Shown: positions 16,684 through 25,671, numbered from the stretch's first letter. The stretch is 64,000 bases of DNA from Desertivibrio insolitus (GCF_017355965.1 NZ_JAFIQW010000003.1:334001-398000); one strand, 5' to 3'. Made by a program: numbers and translations. The notes: generated from the letters alone by a model not told the origin.

Positions 16684-17964
16684 TCAGTCCTCCGTAACGG
16701 GGATCGTGCGGGCGGCGACCTTCCGCCATTCGCTGTCGAGGGTGCCGAGCGCCTGGTCGACGTCGCCGTCGAAGACCGCCTGCTGAACCACGTTCGTCAG
16801 CGGGATGGCCGGCGGCACCTGATGGTCGATGAACCCCGTGATCCGGCCGGCGTCGAAATAGGGGGCGACGGATTGCAGTGCCGGGTCATCGCTCAGCTCT
16901 GCGCCCTCGACGGCCGGAATCATGGTCTGCGACGCCGCGTATTGCTCGACGATGTCCGGGCGGAACAGGAACTCCACGAAGCGCATCGCCTCCTCGTGCC
17001 GAGGCGAGTTCTTCGCCATCGTCACGACGAGGTCGACACCGGAGACGAGCACCCGATCGTCCGGGTTCTCCGGCACCGGGTAGGGGAAGATCGCGGCGTC
17101 GATGTCCGGGTTGATGGCCTTGACGGGGCTGAGCGCCCAGATGCCCTGCATCAGCATGGCGGCCTCGCCGTTGGCGAAGAGGGCGCTGCCGTCGTCGTAG
17201 TTGGCGCCTCGTGCGCCGTCCTGGGTGTACTCGAAGAGCTCGAGCTGGCGCTCCATCGCCTCGGGCAGAGCCTGCTGGAACGACGCGGACGAGTCCGCTC
17301 CCACATCCGCCCCTTCCGCACGCAACCTGTCGAAGAAGCCGTCCTGGGTGTAATAAGCGCCGATCGCGTTCCACGCCGGCATCACCGTCCAGCTGTCGGC
17401 GAGAGTACCTGCGAAGGGGGTGATCCCGGCGGCTTCGAGCTGCTCGCAGACTGCGAGGAGTTCGCCCCAGGTCTCAGGCACGTCGAGGCCCTGCTCCTCG
17501 AAGATCGCCCGGTTGTAGATGATGCCGTTGGCGTTATTGACGTAGCCGAGGCCATTGACCTCGCCTTCCGCGCTGCCCAGCTCGGCGAGGATCTCCTGAA
17601 CGGCGGGGCGAATGGTGTCCAGCACCGGCTCATCGCTGAAGTCATAGAAGACCCCGGCTCGGGAGAGGGCGCCGAAGTTCCCGTTGGCGTTCAGTGTGAT
17701 GACATCCGGTGTGCGGTCCTTGACCAGCAGCGTCCGGATGGCTGACTCCGAGTCCGCCACCTGGTTCTGCACGACCCGGATGTCGGGGTTCTCCGCTTCG
17801 AACTGGTCGATGATCGCCTCGAAGTCCTCGAGCGCTTCTCCTTTGTACTGGAAGAAGCTCAGCGTGGTCACCTGCTCCGACGGGCTCGTGGCGCATCCGC
17901 TGACTCCGAGAGCCAGGCTCAGGATGCCTGCGGCGAGTGCCGCGCGCTTGGTTCCGGTTCTCAT
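16684..17964 (-). CDS. Sugar ABC transporter substrate-binding lipoprotein
   Basis: 426 residues with a lipoprotein signal peptide; lipobox VSGC puts the acylated Cys at 24. The mature part is a family 1 extracellular solute-binding protein (for example VPETWGELLAVCEQLEAAGI and the NGEAAMLMQGIWA stretch typical of oligosaccharide binders). It sits between the GH36 alpha-galactosidase and two permeases, so raffinose- or melibiose-type sugars are the likely ligand. The start has AAGGAGGC upstream. Exact ligand is inferred from context. Confidence 0.9.
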   Translation of the reverse strand: MRTGTKRAALAAGILSLALGVSGCATSPSEQVTTLSFFQYKGEALEDFEAIIDQFEAENPDIRVVQNQVADSESAIRTLLVKDRTPDVITLNANGNFGALSRAGVFYDFSDEPVLDTIRPAVQEILAELGSAEGEVNGLGYVNNANGIIYNRAIFEEQGLDVPETWGELLAVCEQLEAAGITPFAGTLADSWTVMPAWNAIGAYYTQDGFFDRLRAEGADVGADSSASFQQALPEAMERQLELFEYTQDGARGANYDDGSALFANGEAAMLMQGIWALSPVKAINPDIDAAIFPYPVPENPDDRVLVSGVDLVVTMAKNSPRHEEAMRFVEFLFRPDIVEQYAASQTMIPAVEGAELSDDPALQSVAPYFDAGRITGFIDHQVPPAIPLTNVVQQAVFDGDVDQALGTLDSEWRKVAARTIPVTED

Positions 17965-17998
17965 ATGCGCCTCCTTGCGCGTGTGGTGAGAGCAGCTG

Positions 17999-20167
17999 TT
18001 ACGCGGTCAGTTCGATGACCGTAGCCTGCTGCGGATTCTGAACGGGGGGTCGAATGCCGGCGACGGCGAGTTGCCGGCCGGTGAGCACGGTTTGGTGGTG
18101 CGCCCACTCGAGTGGAGATTGGGCCGGGTGCTGCACGATGCCGCCGGGCGTCACGACCCGCAGCCGGTAGGACGCGTCGGGGTCGAGGCCGGGAAGCGTG
18201 ACGCGGCCGCTGGGCGATGCCGGAAGGGTGCCGCTCTGCGTGAAGGTGAAAAACGCCTGGCGACGGTCGGCCGCGACGACGCCACGGACGTCGAGGGCGT
18301 CGTCGGCGAGATCCGCGTTGACCGATCGCCCGGTCGCGACGAGGGGACGTACGCGCCGGGCGAGTGCGACCCATTCGGCCACCGCGGCGCGCTCCTCTGC
18401 GGTCAGGGTGGTGAGGTCCCACTCGATGCCGAAGTGTCCGAAGAGCGCAACCGCTCCGCTGAATCCGAGGGAGACTGTGCGGCCGGTGGAGTGCACGTGC
18501 GGAGTGGTGAGGTGGGCGCCCATCATCTCCGGCGGAACGACGAGGGCGGTGTACCGCTGATTAGCGAGGCGCTCCACGGGATCGAGGCTGTCGCTTGTCC
18601 AGATGCGGTCGGTCCGATCCAGGATGCCGAGGTCGACCCGGGCGCCGCCGGACGCGCAGCTCTCGATCTCGAGCCCGGGGTGCCGCTCCTTGAGCTCATC
18701 GAGCAGTCGGTAAAGAGCGGCCGTGTTCGCGTGCACCCGCGGCGCCCCGCCAGGACCGCTGCCGGCGTCGACGAGATCCCGGTTGTGGTCCCACTTGAGG
18801 TAGGCGATCGGGTACTCGTCGAGCAGGGCGTGCAACCTGCCGGCGATGTGATCGTAGGCGTCCGGGCGGGAGAGATCGAGCACCTGCTGCTGCCGCCCCG
18901 ACGGAGGAAGATCCTGACGTCCGCGGAGGATCCAGTCGGGATGCTGTCGCGCCAGGTCGCTGTCGGGGTTCACCATCTCGGGCTCGACCCAGAGACCGAA
19001 CTCCATGCCCAGTGAAGTAACGCGGTCGACCAGGGGGTGAAGTCCTTCCGGCCAGACGGAGAGGTCGACTTCCCAATCGCCGAGACCAGCGGTGTCATCG
19101 CGTCGCCCGCGGAACCAACCGTCGTCGAGCACGAAGCGCTCGACGCCGATGTCGCTGGCGGCCTCGGCCAGCGCGGAGAGTTTGGCGAGCGAGTGATCGA
19201 AGTACACCGCTTCCCACGTGTTGAGCGTCACGGGGCGCGGCCGTGTCGGATGCTGGGGGCGCGCCCTCCACTCCTCGTGGAAGCGTGAGGCCAACTCATC
19301 GAGGCCCACGCCCCACGAAGCCAGCAGCCACGGCGAGGCGTACTGCTCACCCTGCTGGAGCACGACCTCGCCGAACGAGAGCAGCTCGCCGCCCCCGAGG
19401 AACGCTTCCCCATTCGTCGTCCGCTCGGCGAACACCTGATGGTTGCCGCTCCAGGCTGCGTGGATCCCGTGCACGACGCCGCTTCCGAATCCGAACCCGG
19501 GGCGTCCGGCGGCGAGCAGCAACGTGGCGTCGGCGCCGGAGCGCCCGCGTCGGCTCTCTCTCAGATGCGTGCCGAAGGTGAAGTTGCGGCGTTGCGGTGA
19601 CCGCTCCCGCAGATGTCGCCCGGTCGTGTCGAGCAGCTCGGTTGCGTCCCACGGCACCGGGAACGACGGCTGCAGTCGTGTGACCGTGACCGGGGATGCG
19701 TCGTTGTTGCTCACGCTCAGCCGCTGACGGAACAGACCGGATGCACCGACGCTTAGTTCCGCGCGAGCGGACAGCCGGGCCTCTCGGTCGACGAGCTCCA
19801 GCGTGAGCTCGTCGTCCCTCACTTCCCAGCTGAGGAGGGTGAACTGCGCGCTGAACTCTCGTCCGTCGCGAGCGCCCTCGAAGGCTGGGGTGTTGAGCCA
19901 GCCGTCGGCGCGAGTGTTGAGAATGCGAAGGCGCGCTGTCGCGTCCAGCCCCCCGGAAACCCTTTGCGGTCGCGCCGAGATGGCTAACGACGAGAGGGCA
20001 TCGGCATTCGGCTGCCCTAGATCGGCGCCCCAATGAAGAATCATCGGCCCTTGGTCTGAGCAGTCGATCACAACGCTCGTGCCACCGTTTCGGAGGTGTA
20101 CCACCTCGCCCGCGGCTCTGTCTCGATAGGAAGACCCCATGACCTCGTCGTCAGTACTGGCTTGCAC
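17999..20167 (-). CDS. Alpha-galactosidase, glycoside hydrolase family 36
   Basis: Hydrolyses terminal alpha-1,6-galactose from raffinose, melibiose and similar sugars in the cytoplasm (no signal peptide). 722 residues: N-terminal beta-sandwich (about 20-310), TIM barrel and C-terminal beta domain. The nucleophile is Asp460 in YLKWDHN and the acid/base is Asp526 in TSDSLDP; IESCASGGARVDLGIL is the GH36 substrate loop. The GTG at 20167 has no good ribosome site; the in-frame ATG at 20140 is the main alternative. It heads the importer operon and is divergent from a ROK regulator with a palindrome between them. Confidence 0.93.
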   Translation of the reverse strand: MQASTDDEVMGSSYRDRAAGEVVHLRNGGTSVVIDCSDQGPMILHWGADLGQPNADALSSLAISARPQRVSGGLDATARLRILNTRADGWLNTPAFEGARDGREFSAQFTLLSWEVRDDELTLELVDREARLSARAELSVGASGLFRQRLSVSNNDASPVTVTRLQPSFPVPWDATELLDTTGRHLRERSPQRRNFTFGTHLRESRRGRSGADATLLLAAGRPGFGFGSGVVHGIHAAWSGNHQVFAERTTNGEAFLGGGELLSFGEVVLQQGEQYASPWLLASWGVGLDELASRFHEEWRARPQHPTRPRPVTLNTWEAVYFDHSLAKLSALAEAASDIGVERFVLDDGWFRGRRDDTAGLGDWEVDLSVWPEGLHPLVDRVTSLGMEFGLWVEPEMVNPDSDLARQHPDWILRGRQDLPPSGRQQQVLDLSRPDAYDHIAGRLHALLDEYPIAYLKWDHNRDLVDAGSGPGGAPRVHANTAALYRLLDELKERHPGLEIESCASGGARVDLGILDRTDRIWTSDSLDPVERLANQRYTALVVPPEMMGAHLTTPHVHSTGRTVSLGFSGAVALFGHFGIEWDLTTLTAEERAAVAEWVALARRVRPLVATGRSVNADLADDALDVRGVVAADRRQAFFTFTQSGTLPASPSGRVTLPGLDPDASYRLRVVTPGGIVQHPAQSPLEWAHHQTVLTGRQLAVAGIRPPVQNPQQATVIELTA

Positions 20168-20245
20168 GAGTTAGTTCTATCACGGAAAAAACGCCCTGGC
20201 AACAGCGGCTATTGGGCCTGGTGGGAGCGGCAGGAGCTACTCAGA

Positions 20246-20268
20246 ACGTTTCGCATTGAACGAAACGT
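20246..20268. promoter_or_regulatory. Perfect 8-7-8 palindrome, candidate ROK operator
   Basis: ACGTTTCG (20246-20253) and CGAAACGT (20261-20268) are perfect inverted arms with a 7-base spacer. It lies between the divergent alpha-galactosidase gene and the ROK regulator. On the plus strand TTGAAC (20256-20261) inside it is a -35 candidate, 16 bases before TATGAT (20278-20283); the regulator's GTG follows that box by 6 bases. Binding would therefore block the regulator's own promoter and probably the sugar operon. Confidence 0.75.
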
Positions 20269-20289
20269 CCTCCCGAATATGATCGAGCC

Positions 20290-21405
20290 GTGGGAGACAC
20301 CGAGGCCGCGTTGACGCGGGCAGTCCTCGTTCACGGGCCACTGTCGCGAAGTGCCTTGACGACTCACCTCGCTCTTTCTCCTGCGAGCTTGACTCGCCTG
20401 GTGAAGCCCCTCCTCGATCGCGGCGTGCTGGTCGAACTGGACGAGCTCGCCGACGGCTCCATCGGGCGTCCCTCACGCCCGCTGGACGTCTCGCCGACCG
20501 TCGGCACCTTCGTTGGCATCAAGTTGACGGGGGACCACCTTTTTGCCGTGGTTACCGACGTACGGGCGAATCCAATTCGGAATCTCGATGTCGAGTTGTC
20601 GCAGACGGATCCGAGCGCGGTAACAAGGCGAATTGCGGATGTGATCGCCGATCTAGAGCCGACCAATCTGCGTGGCGTCGGAATATCGCTCGGTGGGCTG
20701 GCCCGGAAGGGCGACGTGCTTGAGGCGCCCTTCCTCGGCTGGCGAGATGTGCATCTGGCTCAACCGCTCGCGGAGCGTCTAGCGGTGCCCGTCGTCCTCG
20801 AGAACGACCTGGTCGCGCTCGCCGAGGCGGAGCGATGGTTCGGCCTGGGCCGGGGCCTGCCCGGCTTCGCTGTCATTACGATCGGCGCGGGAGTGGGCTA
20901 TGCCCTGGTGATCAACGGGGAAGTCGTTCGCTCCCCAGATGCTGGTGTCGGAACTGGCGGCCACATTCCCCTGGATCCGCTCGGGCCGTACTGCGTCGAG
21001 GGACACAAGGGTTGCTCCCAAGCGATGCTCACCATCGGGGCGATCGCCGCTCAAGCATCTGCCGCCCTTCAGCGCACAGTGTCGTTCGATGATGCGCTCA
21101 AGCTCGCCGAGGAGGGTGAGCCAGCAGCTCGAGCCATTGTCGAAGCGGCAGGCGATGCGCTCGGGCGACTGATCGCTCTGACGGCTAACCTCACGCTGCA
21201 ATCGTCCGTAGTGCTCGCAGGCGATGGCATTGCTGTCTACCGCCTAGTCGCGGACAGGGTCGCTCAGCGAATTGCGAGCGAACGGAGCAGCCGTGCGCAG
21301 ACGGTCTCCATCCACGTCGACTCAAGCGGGTTCCGAGCTTGGGCGCGCGGGGCAGCGGCCGTCGCGATCCAAGACGCCGTCGGCAGGCTAACCGCCGAAC
21401 ACTGA
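20290..21405 (+). CDS. ROK-family transcriptional regulator
   Basis: 371 residues: N-terminal winged HTH (about 5-60; SRSALTTHLALSPASLTRLV) and a sugar-kinase-like ROK domain (about 70-365) with GVGYALVINGEVV. The zinc-site region here is GGHIPLDPLGPYCVEGHKGC, with two Cys and two His where the ROK consensus has three Cys and a His, so it may still bind metal. Expected to repress the adjacent alpha-galactoside operon and release DNA when sugar is bound. The GTG start follows a -10 box by 6 bases and has no ribosome site, so translation is probably leaderless. The 285 bases after it (to 21690) show no gene. Confidence 0.9.
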   Translation: MGDTEAALTRAVLVHGPLSRSALTTHLALSPASLTRLVKPLLDRGVLVELDELADGSIGRPSRPLDVSPTVGTFVGIKLTGDHLFAVVTDVRANPIRNLDVELSQTDPSAVTRRIADVIADLEPTNLRGVGISLGGLARKGDVLEAPFLGWRDVHLAQPLAERLAVPVVLENDLVALAEAERWFGLGRGLPGFAVITIGAGVGYALVINGEVVRSPDAGVGTGGHIPLDPLGPYCVEGHKGCSQAMLTIGAIAAQASAALQRTVSFDDALKLAEEGEPAARAIVEAAGDALGRLIALTANLTLQSSVVLAGDGIAVYRLVADRVAQRIASERSSRAQTVSIHVDSSGFRAWARGAAAVAIQDAVGRLTAEH

Positions 21406-21690
21406 CCGAGCAGTAACACTTCGATTCCATCGCGTTGCTCGAAGTGCCCACGATCATCATGCAAGCCGGTCCCAGGTCTGTCGCGGACTGCGCGGACTGA
21501 GAAGCTCGTTCTCCTGATTGAGCCGGTGTCCTACTGAGTGCTCGAGGGCCGATCGCTTGCAGCGGCCAAAAGTGGGACCTCGGCGAGAAGGTGCCCAAGT
21601 TTGGGTGACCGATCAAGTGTTCATCGGTACTCAAAAGTCTGACGGCCCCGGTGAGACTCAGTAAACGCGCCGAGGACGACGGGCACGAGG

Positions 21691-22539
21691 CTACGAGTAC
21701 TTTGTCTCGAGGTACTCGCTGAGGGTGCGCGGGGCAGCCCCGGTGATGTTCTCGATGGCGTGACTGACGGGTGCCATGACGTTGCTGGCGATGGCGGTGT
21801 AGGTACTGACCCAGGCGTCGAGCTGCCAGGCGGGTGCGCCGTACTTCGCTCGGGATGCGTAGGCTTCCTCGATGCTCTCGTCGTAGTAGCTGACTCCGGT
21901 TCCGCGGGCCGCGCTGATCGTAGCGGCGACTTCAGCGAGGGAGAGGGCTTCGCGGCCGGTGAGGTCGTAGGTCTGGCCGGCGTGCTTGTCGGGGGCGGTG
22001 AGAATCTCGGCGGCGGTGCGGGCGACGTCGATTCGGGCGACGATGGCGCATCGTCCAGCTCCGGCGGGGCCGCGGATGACGCCGTCCTCGCCCACGAGAG
22101 CTTCCATGAAGTCGATATAGAAGCTGTCGCGGAGGAAGGTCCAGTTCATGCCGGAGGCCTTGATGTACTCCTCGGTGACGTAGTGATCGCGGGCGAGGGT
22201 GAAGGTGCTGTCGGGAGCGGCGGCGATGAACGAGGTGTAGACGATGTGCTGCACTCCAGCGGCCGCGGCGGCGTCGATGAAGGCTCGATGTTGGTCCAGC
22301 CGGTCCGCGCTTTCGGAGGCGGACACCATGAACAGTGTTCCGACCCCATGGAGCGCGTCGGTGGCGGCGGCCTGGTCGGTGTAGCTGAATTGGTGCACGG
22401 TAGTGGCGGGCAGCTCTGGGGCCTTCGCAGGCGTGCGGACGAGGAGCCGCTGACGGATCCCACGGTCGGCGAGGTCACGGGCGACGAAGCCTCCGAGGAC
22501 GCCGGTGGCGCCGGTGACGGCGATCGGGGTGGTGGTCAT
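21691..22539 (-). CDS. NmrA-type NAD(P)-binding oxidoreductase (QorB-like)
   Basis: 282 residues. The Rossmann motif GATGVLGG is at about 8-15, and the rest follows atypical short-chain dehydrogenases of the NmrA/QorB group, which reduce quinones or sense NADP. The ATG at 22539 is chosen because it shares ATGA with the sirtuin stop; the longer in-frame reading upstream lies inside the sirtuin gene. It is the last gene of a tightly overlapping operon with HxlR, macrodomain and sirtuin. That context suggests a role in redox response, perhaps as a target or partner of ADP-ribosylation; this is inference. Confidence 0.88.
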   Translation of the reverse strand: MTTTPIAVTGATGVLGGFVARDLADRGIRQRLLVRTPAKAPELPATTVHQFSYTDQAAATDALHGVGTLFMVSASESADRLDQHRAFIDAAAAAGVQHIVYTSFIAAAPDSTFTLARDHYVTEEYIKASGMNWTFLRDSFYIDFMEALVGEDGVIRGPAGAGRCAIVARIDVARTAAEILTAPDKHAGQTYDLTGREALSLAEVAATISAARGTGVSYYDESIEEAYASRAKYGAPAWQLDAWVSTYTAIASNVMAPVSHAIENITGAAPRTLSEYLETKYS

Positions 22540-23435
22540 GCGCTTGGCCTTTCTACGGCGGTGATGAGGCGGTTGATGATGTCCCCGGCGTCGCCGCCGA
22601 GCGAGGCGGCGCGGCCGGTGAGCGATGCAGGTACCCCTGGGTGGTCGCGATTGACTCGTATGAGGGTCGCTCTGGGAATGAGGGTCGCGATGTGTTCGAT
22701 TGGCCATCGGATGACGCTCGGGGTGTTGAAGCCGCTGCCGATCTCGACAATCGCCAGCGATTCGCCGCTGTCACGTGTGTCGGTCAGCCAGTCGTTGAGG
22801 GAGTCCAGTTGTGGTTGGAAGTGGTCGTTGATGTACCAGGAGCCGGCGAAGACGTTGAGGAACACCTCTCCACCACAGTTCGGGCACGACGGCACCGCAT
22901 CCTCAGAGGTTTGACCGGTTAGGGGGTCGTAATTCTCGAGGACGTGGGCGACGATGCCGCGGGCATCCCAGACGCTGCGCGTGCATGGCTCGAGGCATTG
23001 GTAAAGCGCGTAGTCGCCCTGTGGGGTGTAGACGGACTCGGAAGCGAATCCGTTTCGGGTGAAGAGGGCGTCGACGTTGGAGGACATGACGAAGTGCTCG
23101 CGGTCGCCGACGGCGGACCGCAGTGCCTGGTAGAGCGCGTTCGGTCGGTCGCCGAGGCGGATGTCGTTGACGTGGGTGGCCCAGTACCCCCACATGTGTC
23201 GTGGCGGGAGGGGGTAGCCGATGAGTTGGTAGCGCGCAGTGAATCCGGCCGCGCTGAGTGCGGGGAAGAGCTCACGGAACCGTTCCCGGTCGGTGTAGTC
23301 GTAGCCAGCGGCGGCGGAAAGTCCGGCTCCAGCACCGATGAGGACGCGGTCTGCGGTGTGAATGGCGTCGAGCGCCTGGTCCTGGTCGAGCTCGCCGGCG
23401 GCGAGTTGGGGGAGGGACTGCTGATGGTGTCTCAT
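22536..23435 (-). CDS. Class M sirtuin (SirTM-like protein ADP-ribosyltransferase)
   Basis: 299 residues. NAD-binding GAGAGLSAAAGYDY is at about 34-47, SSNVD has Asn120 and Asp122, and a zinc site is formed by Cys147/Cys151 and Cys184/Cys187. The catalytic His of deacetylating sirtuins is replaced: the ELHG position reads TPQG (Gln139). This substitution is the mark of SirTM enzymes, which ADP-ribosylate a partner protein instead of deacylating. It overlaps the macrodomain gene by 4 bases upstream and the oxidoreductase gene by 4 bases downstream. The usual partners GcvH-L and LplA2 are not encoded here, so the substrate is unknown. Confidence 0.88.
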   Translation of the reverse strand: MRHHQQSLPQLAAGELDQDQALDAIHTADRVLIGAGAGLSAAAGYDYTDRERFRELFPALSAAGFTARYQLIGYPLPPRHMWGYWATHVNDIRLGDRPNALYQALRSAVGDREHFVMSSNVDALFTRNGFASESVYTPQGDYALYQCLEPCTRSVWDARGIVAHVLENYDPLTGQTSEDAVPSCPNCGGEVFLNVFAGSWYINDHFQPQLDSLNDWLTDTRDSGESLAIVEIGSGFNTPSVIRWPIEHIATLIPRATLIRVNRDHPGVPASLTGRAASLGGDAGDIINRLITAVERPSA

Positions 23436-24262
23436 GCGGCGCGGAGTTTCTGTAGGGCCGCGCGGTAGACCGCTTCATCGGCGGCGGTGAAGAGGCTGAT
23501 GATGACGCGAAGGCGGCTTGAGGGATTTTCAGCGAACCACGCGGCGAGGACGGTGAGGCAGATTGTGGCGGCCGGGGCCTTGGGGAAGCCGAACACGCCC
23601 GTGGAGACGCTGCAGAGCCCGACCGAGTCGAGCCCTGCCGCTTCAGCTGCGGCGAGGATGCTGCGGTAGCTGTTGGCGAGCGCCTCCTCGTGCGCGGCGC
23701 GAAGCTCGCCGTGAACGATGGGGCCGACGGTGTGGATGACGTGCTTGGCAGGCAGGTGGTAGCCCCCTGTGACCGTGGCCGTGCCCGTGGGTTCGGGATG
23801 TCCTTGCTCGCTCATGTGGCGGGCGCACTCGGCGCGTAGCTCCGGCCCAGCAGCGGCGTGGATGACGTTGTCGATGCAGGCGTGCTCGGGCTGGAAGCAG
23901 CCCAGCATCTGCGCATTGGCGGCGTTGACGATCGCGCCGGCGCGTAGCCGGGTGAGATCTCCACGCCAGAGGGCAATGCGGTCGAGGGGGAGACCTGTGG
24001 CACCCACTTCTTCGTCTGCCAGCGTGGGTACCTTCATCGCTTCGATGACGCCGCGCTCGTCACGCTCCCGAGATAGCAGCAAGTCAAGCTCGTGGAGCAC
24101 CTTGGCAGGGATGGGTCGTGGTGGCCGCATCGTCAGCATGGCCGCCAACAGCTTTCGCTGCCGCCCCCTGTCTCGCTCGCTGCGAACGTACTGCGCCTGA
24201 TCGGAAGTCAGAACGTCGCCTGCGAAGTAGTCGATAAGACCGTCGAGCTGTTGGTTCATCAC
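23432..24262 (-). CDS. Zinc-dependent macrodomain ADP-ribosyl hydrolase
   Basis: 276 residues with a helical N-terminal part (about 1-90) and a macrodomain (about 95-270): GDLTRLRAGAIVNAAN, then GCFQPEHAC and STGVFGFP. Cys122, His127 and Cys129 match the zinc site of the SirTM-linked macrodomains, which remove ADP-ribose from proteins. Its coupling with the sirtuin gene suggests an on/off pair for one modification. The GTG at 24262 gives GTGA with the HxlR stop; the next codon is ATG at 24259, equally possible as start. Confidence 0.88.
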   Translation of the reverse strand: MMNQQLDGLIDYFAGDVLTSDQAQYVRSERDRGRQRKLLAAMLTMRPPRPIPAKVLHELDLLLSRERDERGVIEAMKVPTLADEEVGATGLPLDRIALWRGDLTRLRAGAIVNAANAQMLGCFQPEHACIDNVIHAAAGPELRAECARHMSEQGHPEPTGTATVTGGYHLPAKHVIHTVGPIVHGELRAAHEEALANSYRSILAAAEAAGLDSVGLCSVSTGVFGFPKAPAATICLTVLAAWFAENPSSRLRVIISLFTAADEAVYRAALQKLRAA

Positions 24263-24612
24263 GCCGCAGCGAAACGTCGGCGCGCTTGCAGGATCGGTTC
24301 CATGTGCTCCTTAGCCCAGTCCTCGAGGGCCTTGAGCGGAACCTGGAGTGTGCGCCCGGCATCGCTCAACTCGTAGTCAACGCGCACCGGTACGGCGGCG
24401 GTGACGGTGCGGATGACCAAGCCGTCCTCCTCCAGGGCACGAAGCGTTTGCGTCAGCATCTTCTGCGATACCCCGTCGATGCGCGCCGCGAGCTCAGAGA
24501 AGCGCATCGGACCATCGGAGAGGGCTCCGATCACGAGCACGGTCCACCGATCCCCGATCCGATCGAGGAGCTTGCGCGTCGGGCAGTTGCGGTCGTACGG
24601 GTTCCACTCCAC
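24259..24612 (-). CDS. HxlR-family transcriptional regulator
   Basis: 117 residues, one winged HTH: the family opening NCPTRKLLDRIGDRWTVLV, SELAARIDGVSQKMLTQTLR as recognition part and YELSDAGRTL in the wing. HxlR proteins often sense aldehydes or oxidants through the conserved N-terminal Cys (Cys10 here). The GTG start has GGAGG 5 bases upstream. First gene of the macrodomain-sirtuin-oxidoreductase operon and divergent from a SnoaL-like lipoprotein gene. It likely controls both, through the repeats in the shared intergenic region. Confidence 0.9.
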   Translation of the reverse strand: MEWNPYDRNCPTRKLLDRIGDRWTVLVIGALSDGPMRFSELAARIDGVSQKMLTQTLRALEEDGLVIRTVTAAVPVRVDYELSDAGRTLQVPLKALEDWAKEHMEPILQARRRFAAA

Positions 24613-24622
24613 CTAGGCCTCC

Positions 24623-24694
24623 AGTTACTGAGAAACCAGCAAGGCACTTTTCGGTGCCTACTTCCGTCCAGCTTGTAACTCTCTTACGGTAACT
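24623..24694. promoter_or_regulatory. Repeated AGTTAC/GTAACT sites and a hairpin in the divergent HxlR promoter region
   Basis: AGTTAC at 24623-24628 is inverted relative to GTAACT at 24675-24680 and again at 24689-24694; the last two are direct repeats 14 bases apart. Between them AGGCAC-N6-GTGCCT (24642-24659) is a perfect inverted repeat. These are candidate HxlR sites controlling both directions. Which one is bound cannot be decided by eye. Confidence 0.5.
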
Positions 24695-24783
24695 CATGCG
24701 TTCGGCGGATGGAACCCTGCCGTTCGGCGCGACGTACCCCAAGGACGCTCGTTGGAGCAGCCCCGAAATGAGAAAGCACCGTC

Positions 24784-25671
24784 ATGACCCGCACCTCCAG
24801 ACGCCTCGCCGCCCTGAGCGGCCTCGTCATCGGCGCAACCGCCCTGGTCGGCTGCGCGCCCACTGCCTTTCCGCCCGCCCCTACAACCCCTGAGGAGACG
24901 ACCATGAGCGACGACCAGACACCCGCCGAGATTGTTACGGCGGCGACCACCGCCGTCTTCGGCGACCGCGACCTGTCGGCGATCGACGACTATTTCGGCC
25001 CCACCTACACGCAGCACTCGACGCTCGCCACCGACGGTGTCGAGGGCCTGCGCGCCCTCGCCGGCTCGCTCGGCGACGACTTCCGCTATGAGCCCGCCCG
25101 CCTCATCGCCGACGGCGACCTCGTGATGACGCAGGGCACGTACTTCGGCTTCGGGCCAGACCCCCTCACCGGCTACGACGTCTGGCGCGTGGAAGACGGC
25201 AAGATCGTAGAGCACTGGGACTCACTCACGCCGGTCGTTACCGAGACCGTCAGCGGCCGTTCCCAGACCGACGGGCCGACCGAGGTCACCGACCTCGACA
25301 AGACCACGCAGAACAAGGAGCTCGTCACCGCGTTCGCCGAGAAGGTGCTGGTTGGGGCTGACTACAGCCTGCTGACCGACTACATCTCGACGGAGCAGTA
25401 CGACCAGCACAACCCGGAAGCCGCAGACGGACTCGCCGGCTTCGGTGCCGCCGTGGAGAAGTGGGCCGCAGACGGCAAGAACCTGGCTTACAAGCAGGTG
25501 CATCAGGTCATCGCCCAGGGCAACTTCGTCTTCACTCGCTCCGAAGGCGACTTCGGCGTCCCGTCCATCTACAACGACCTCTGGCGCGTTCAGGACGGCA
25601 AGATCGTCGAGCACTGGGACGTTGTCATCCCCGTGCCGGCCGACCTTCCTCACAGCAACGGCGTCTTCTAA
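24784..25671 (+). CDS. Lipoprotein with two SnoaL-like (NTF2-fold) domains
   Basis: 295 residues. A lipoprotein signal peptide ends with lipobox LVGC (Cys24). Two SnoaL-like repeats follow (about 48-148 and 178-285); each ends with the same phrase, VWRVEDGKIVEHWD and LWRVQDGKIVEHWD. This fold is used by polyketide-cyclase and related proteins, often without known substrate. The ATG has GAGAAAG upstream. Being divergent from HxlR suggests induction by a reactive or aromatic compound. A second, internal ATG (24904) would give a cytoplasmic form without the signal; the lipobox argues for the longer start. Confidence 0.85.
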   Translation: MTRTSRRLAALSGLVIGATALVGCAPTAFPPAPTTPEETTMSDDQTPAEIVTAATTAVFGDRDLSAIDDYFGPTYTQHSTLATDGVEGLRALAGSLGDDFRYEPARLIADGDLVMTQGTYFGFGPDPLTGYDVWRVEDGKIVEHWDSLTPVVTETVSGRSQTDGPTEVTDLDKTTQNKELVTAFAEKVLVGADYSLLTDYISTEQYDQHNPEAADGLAGFGAAVEKWAADGKNLAYKQVHQVIAQGNFVFTRSEGDFGVPSIYNDLWRVQDGKIVEHWDVVIPVPADLPHSNGVF

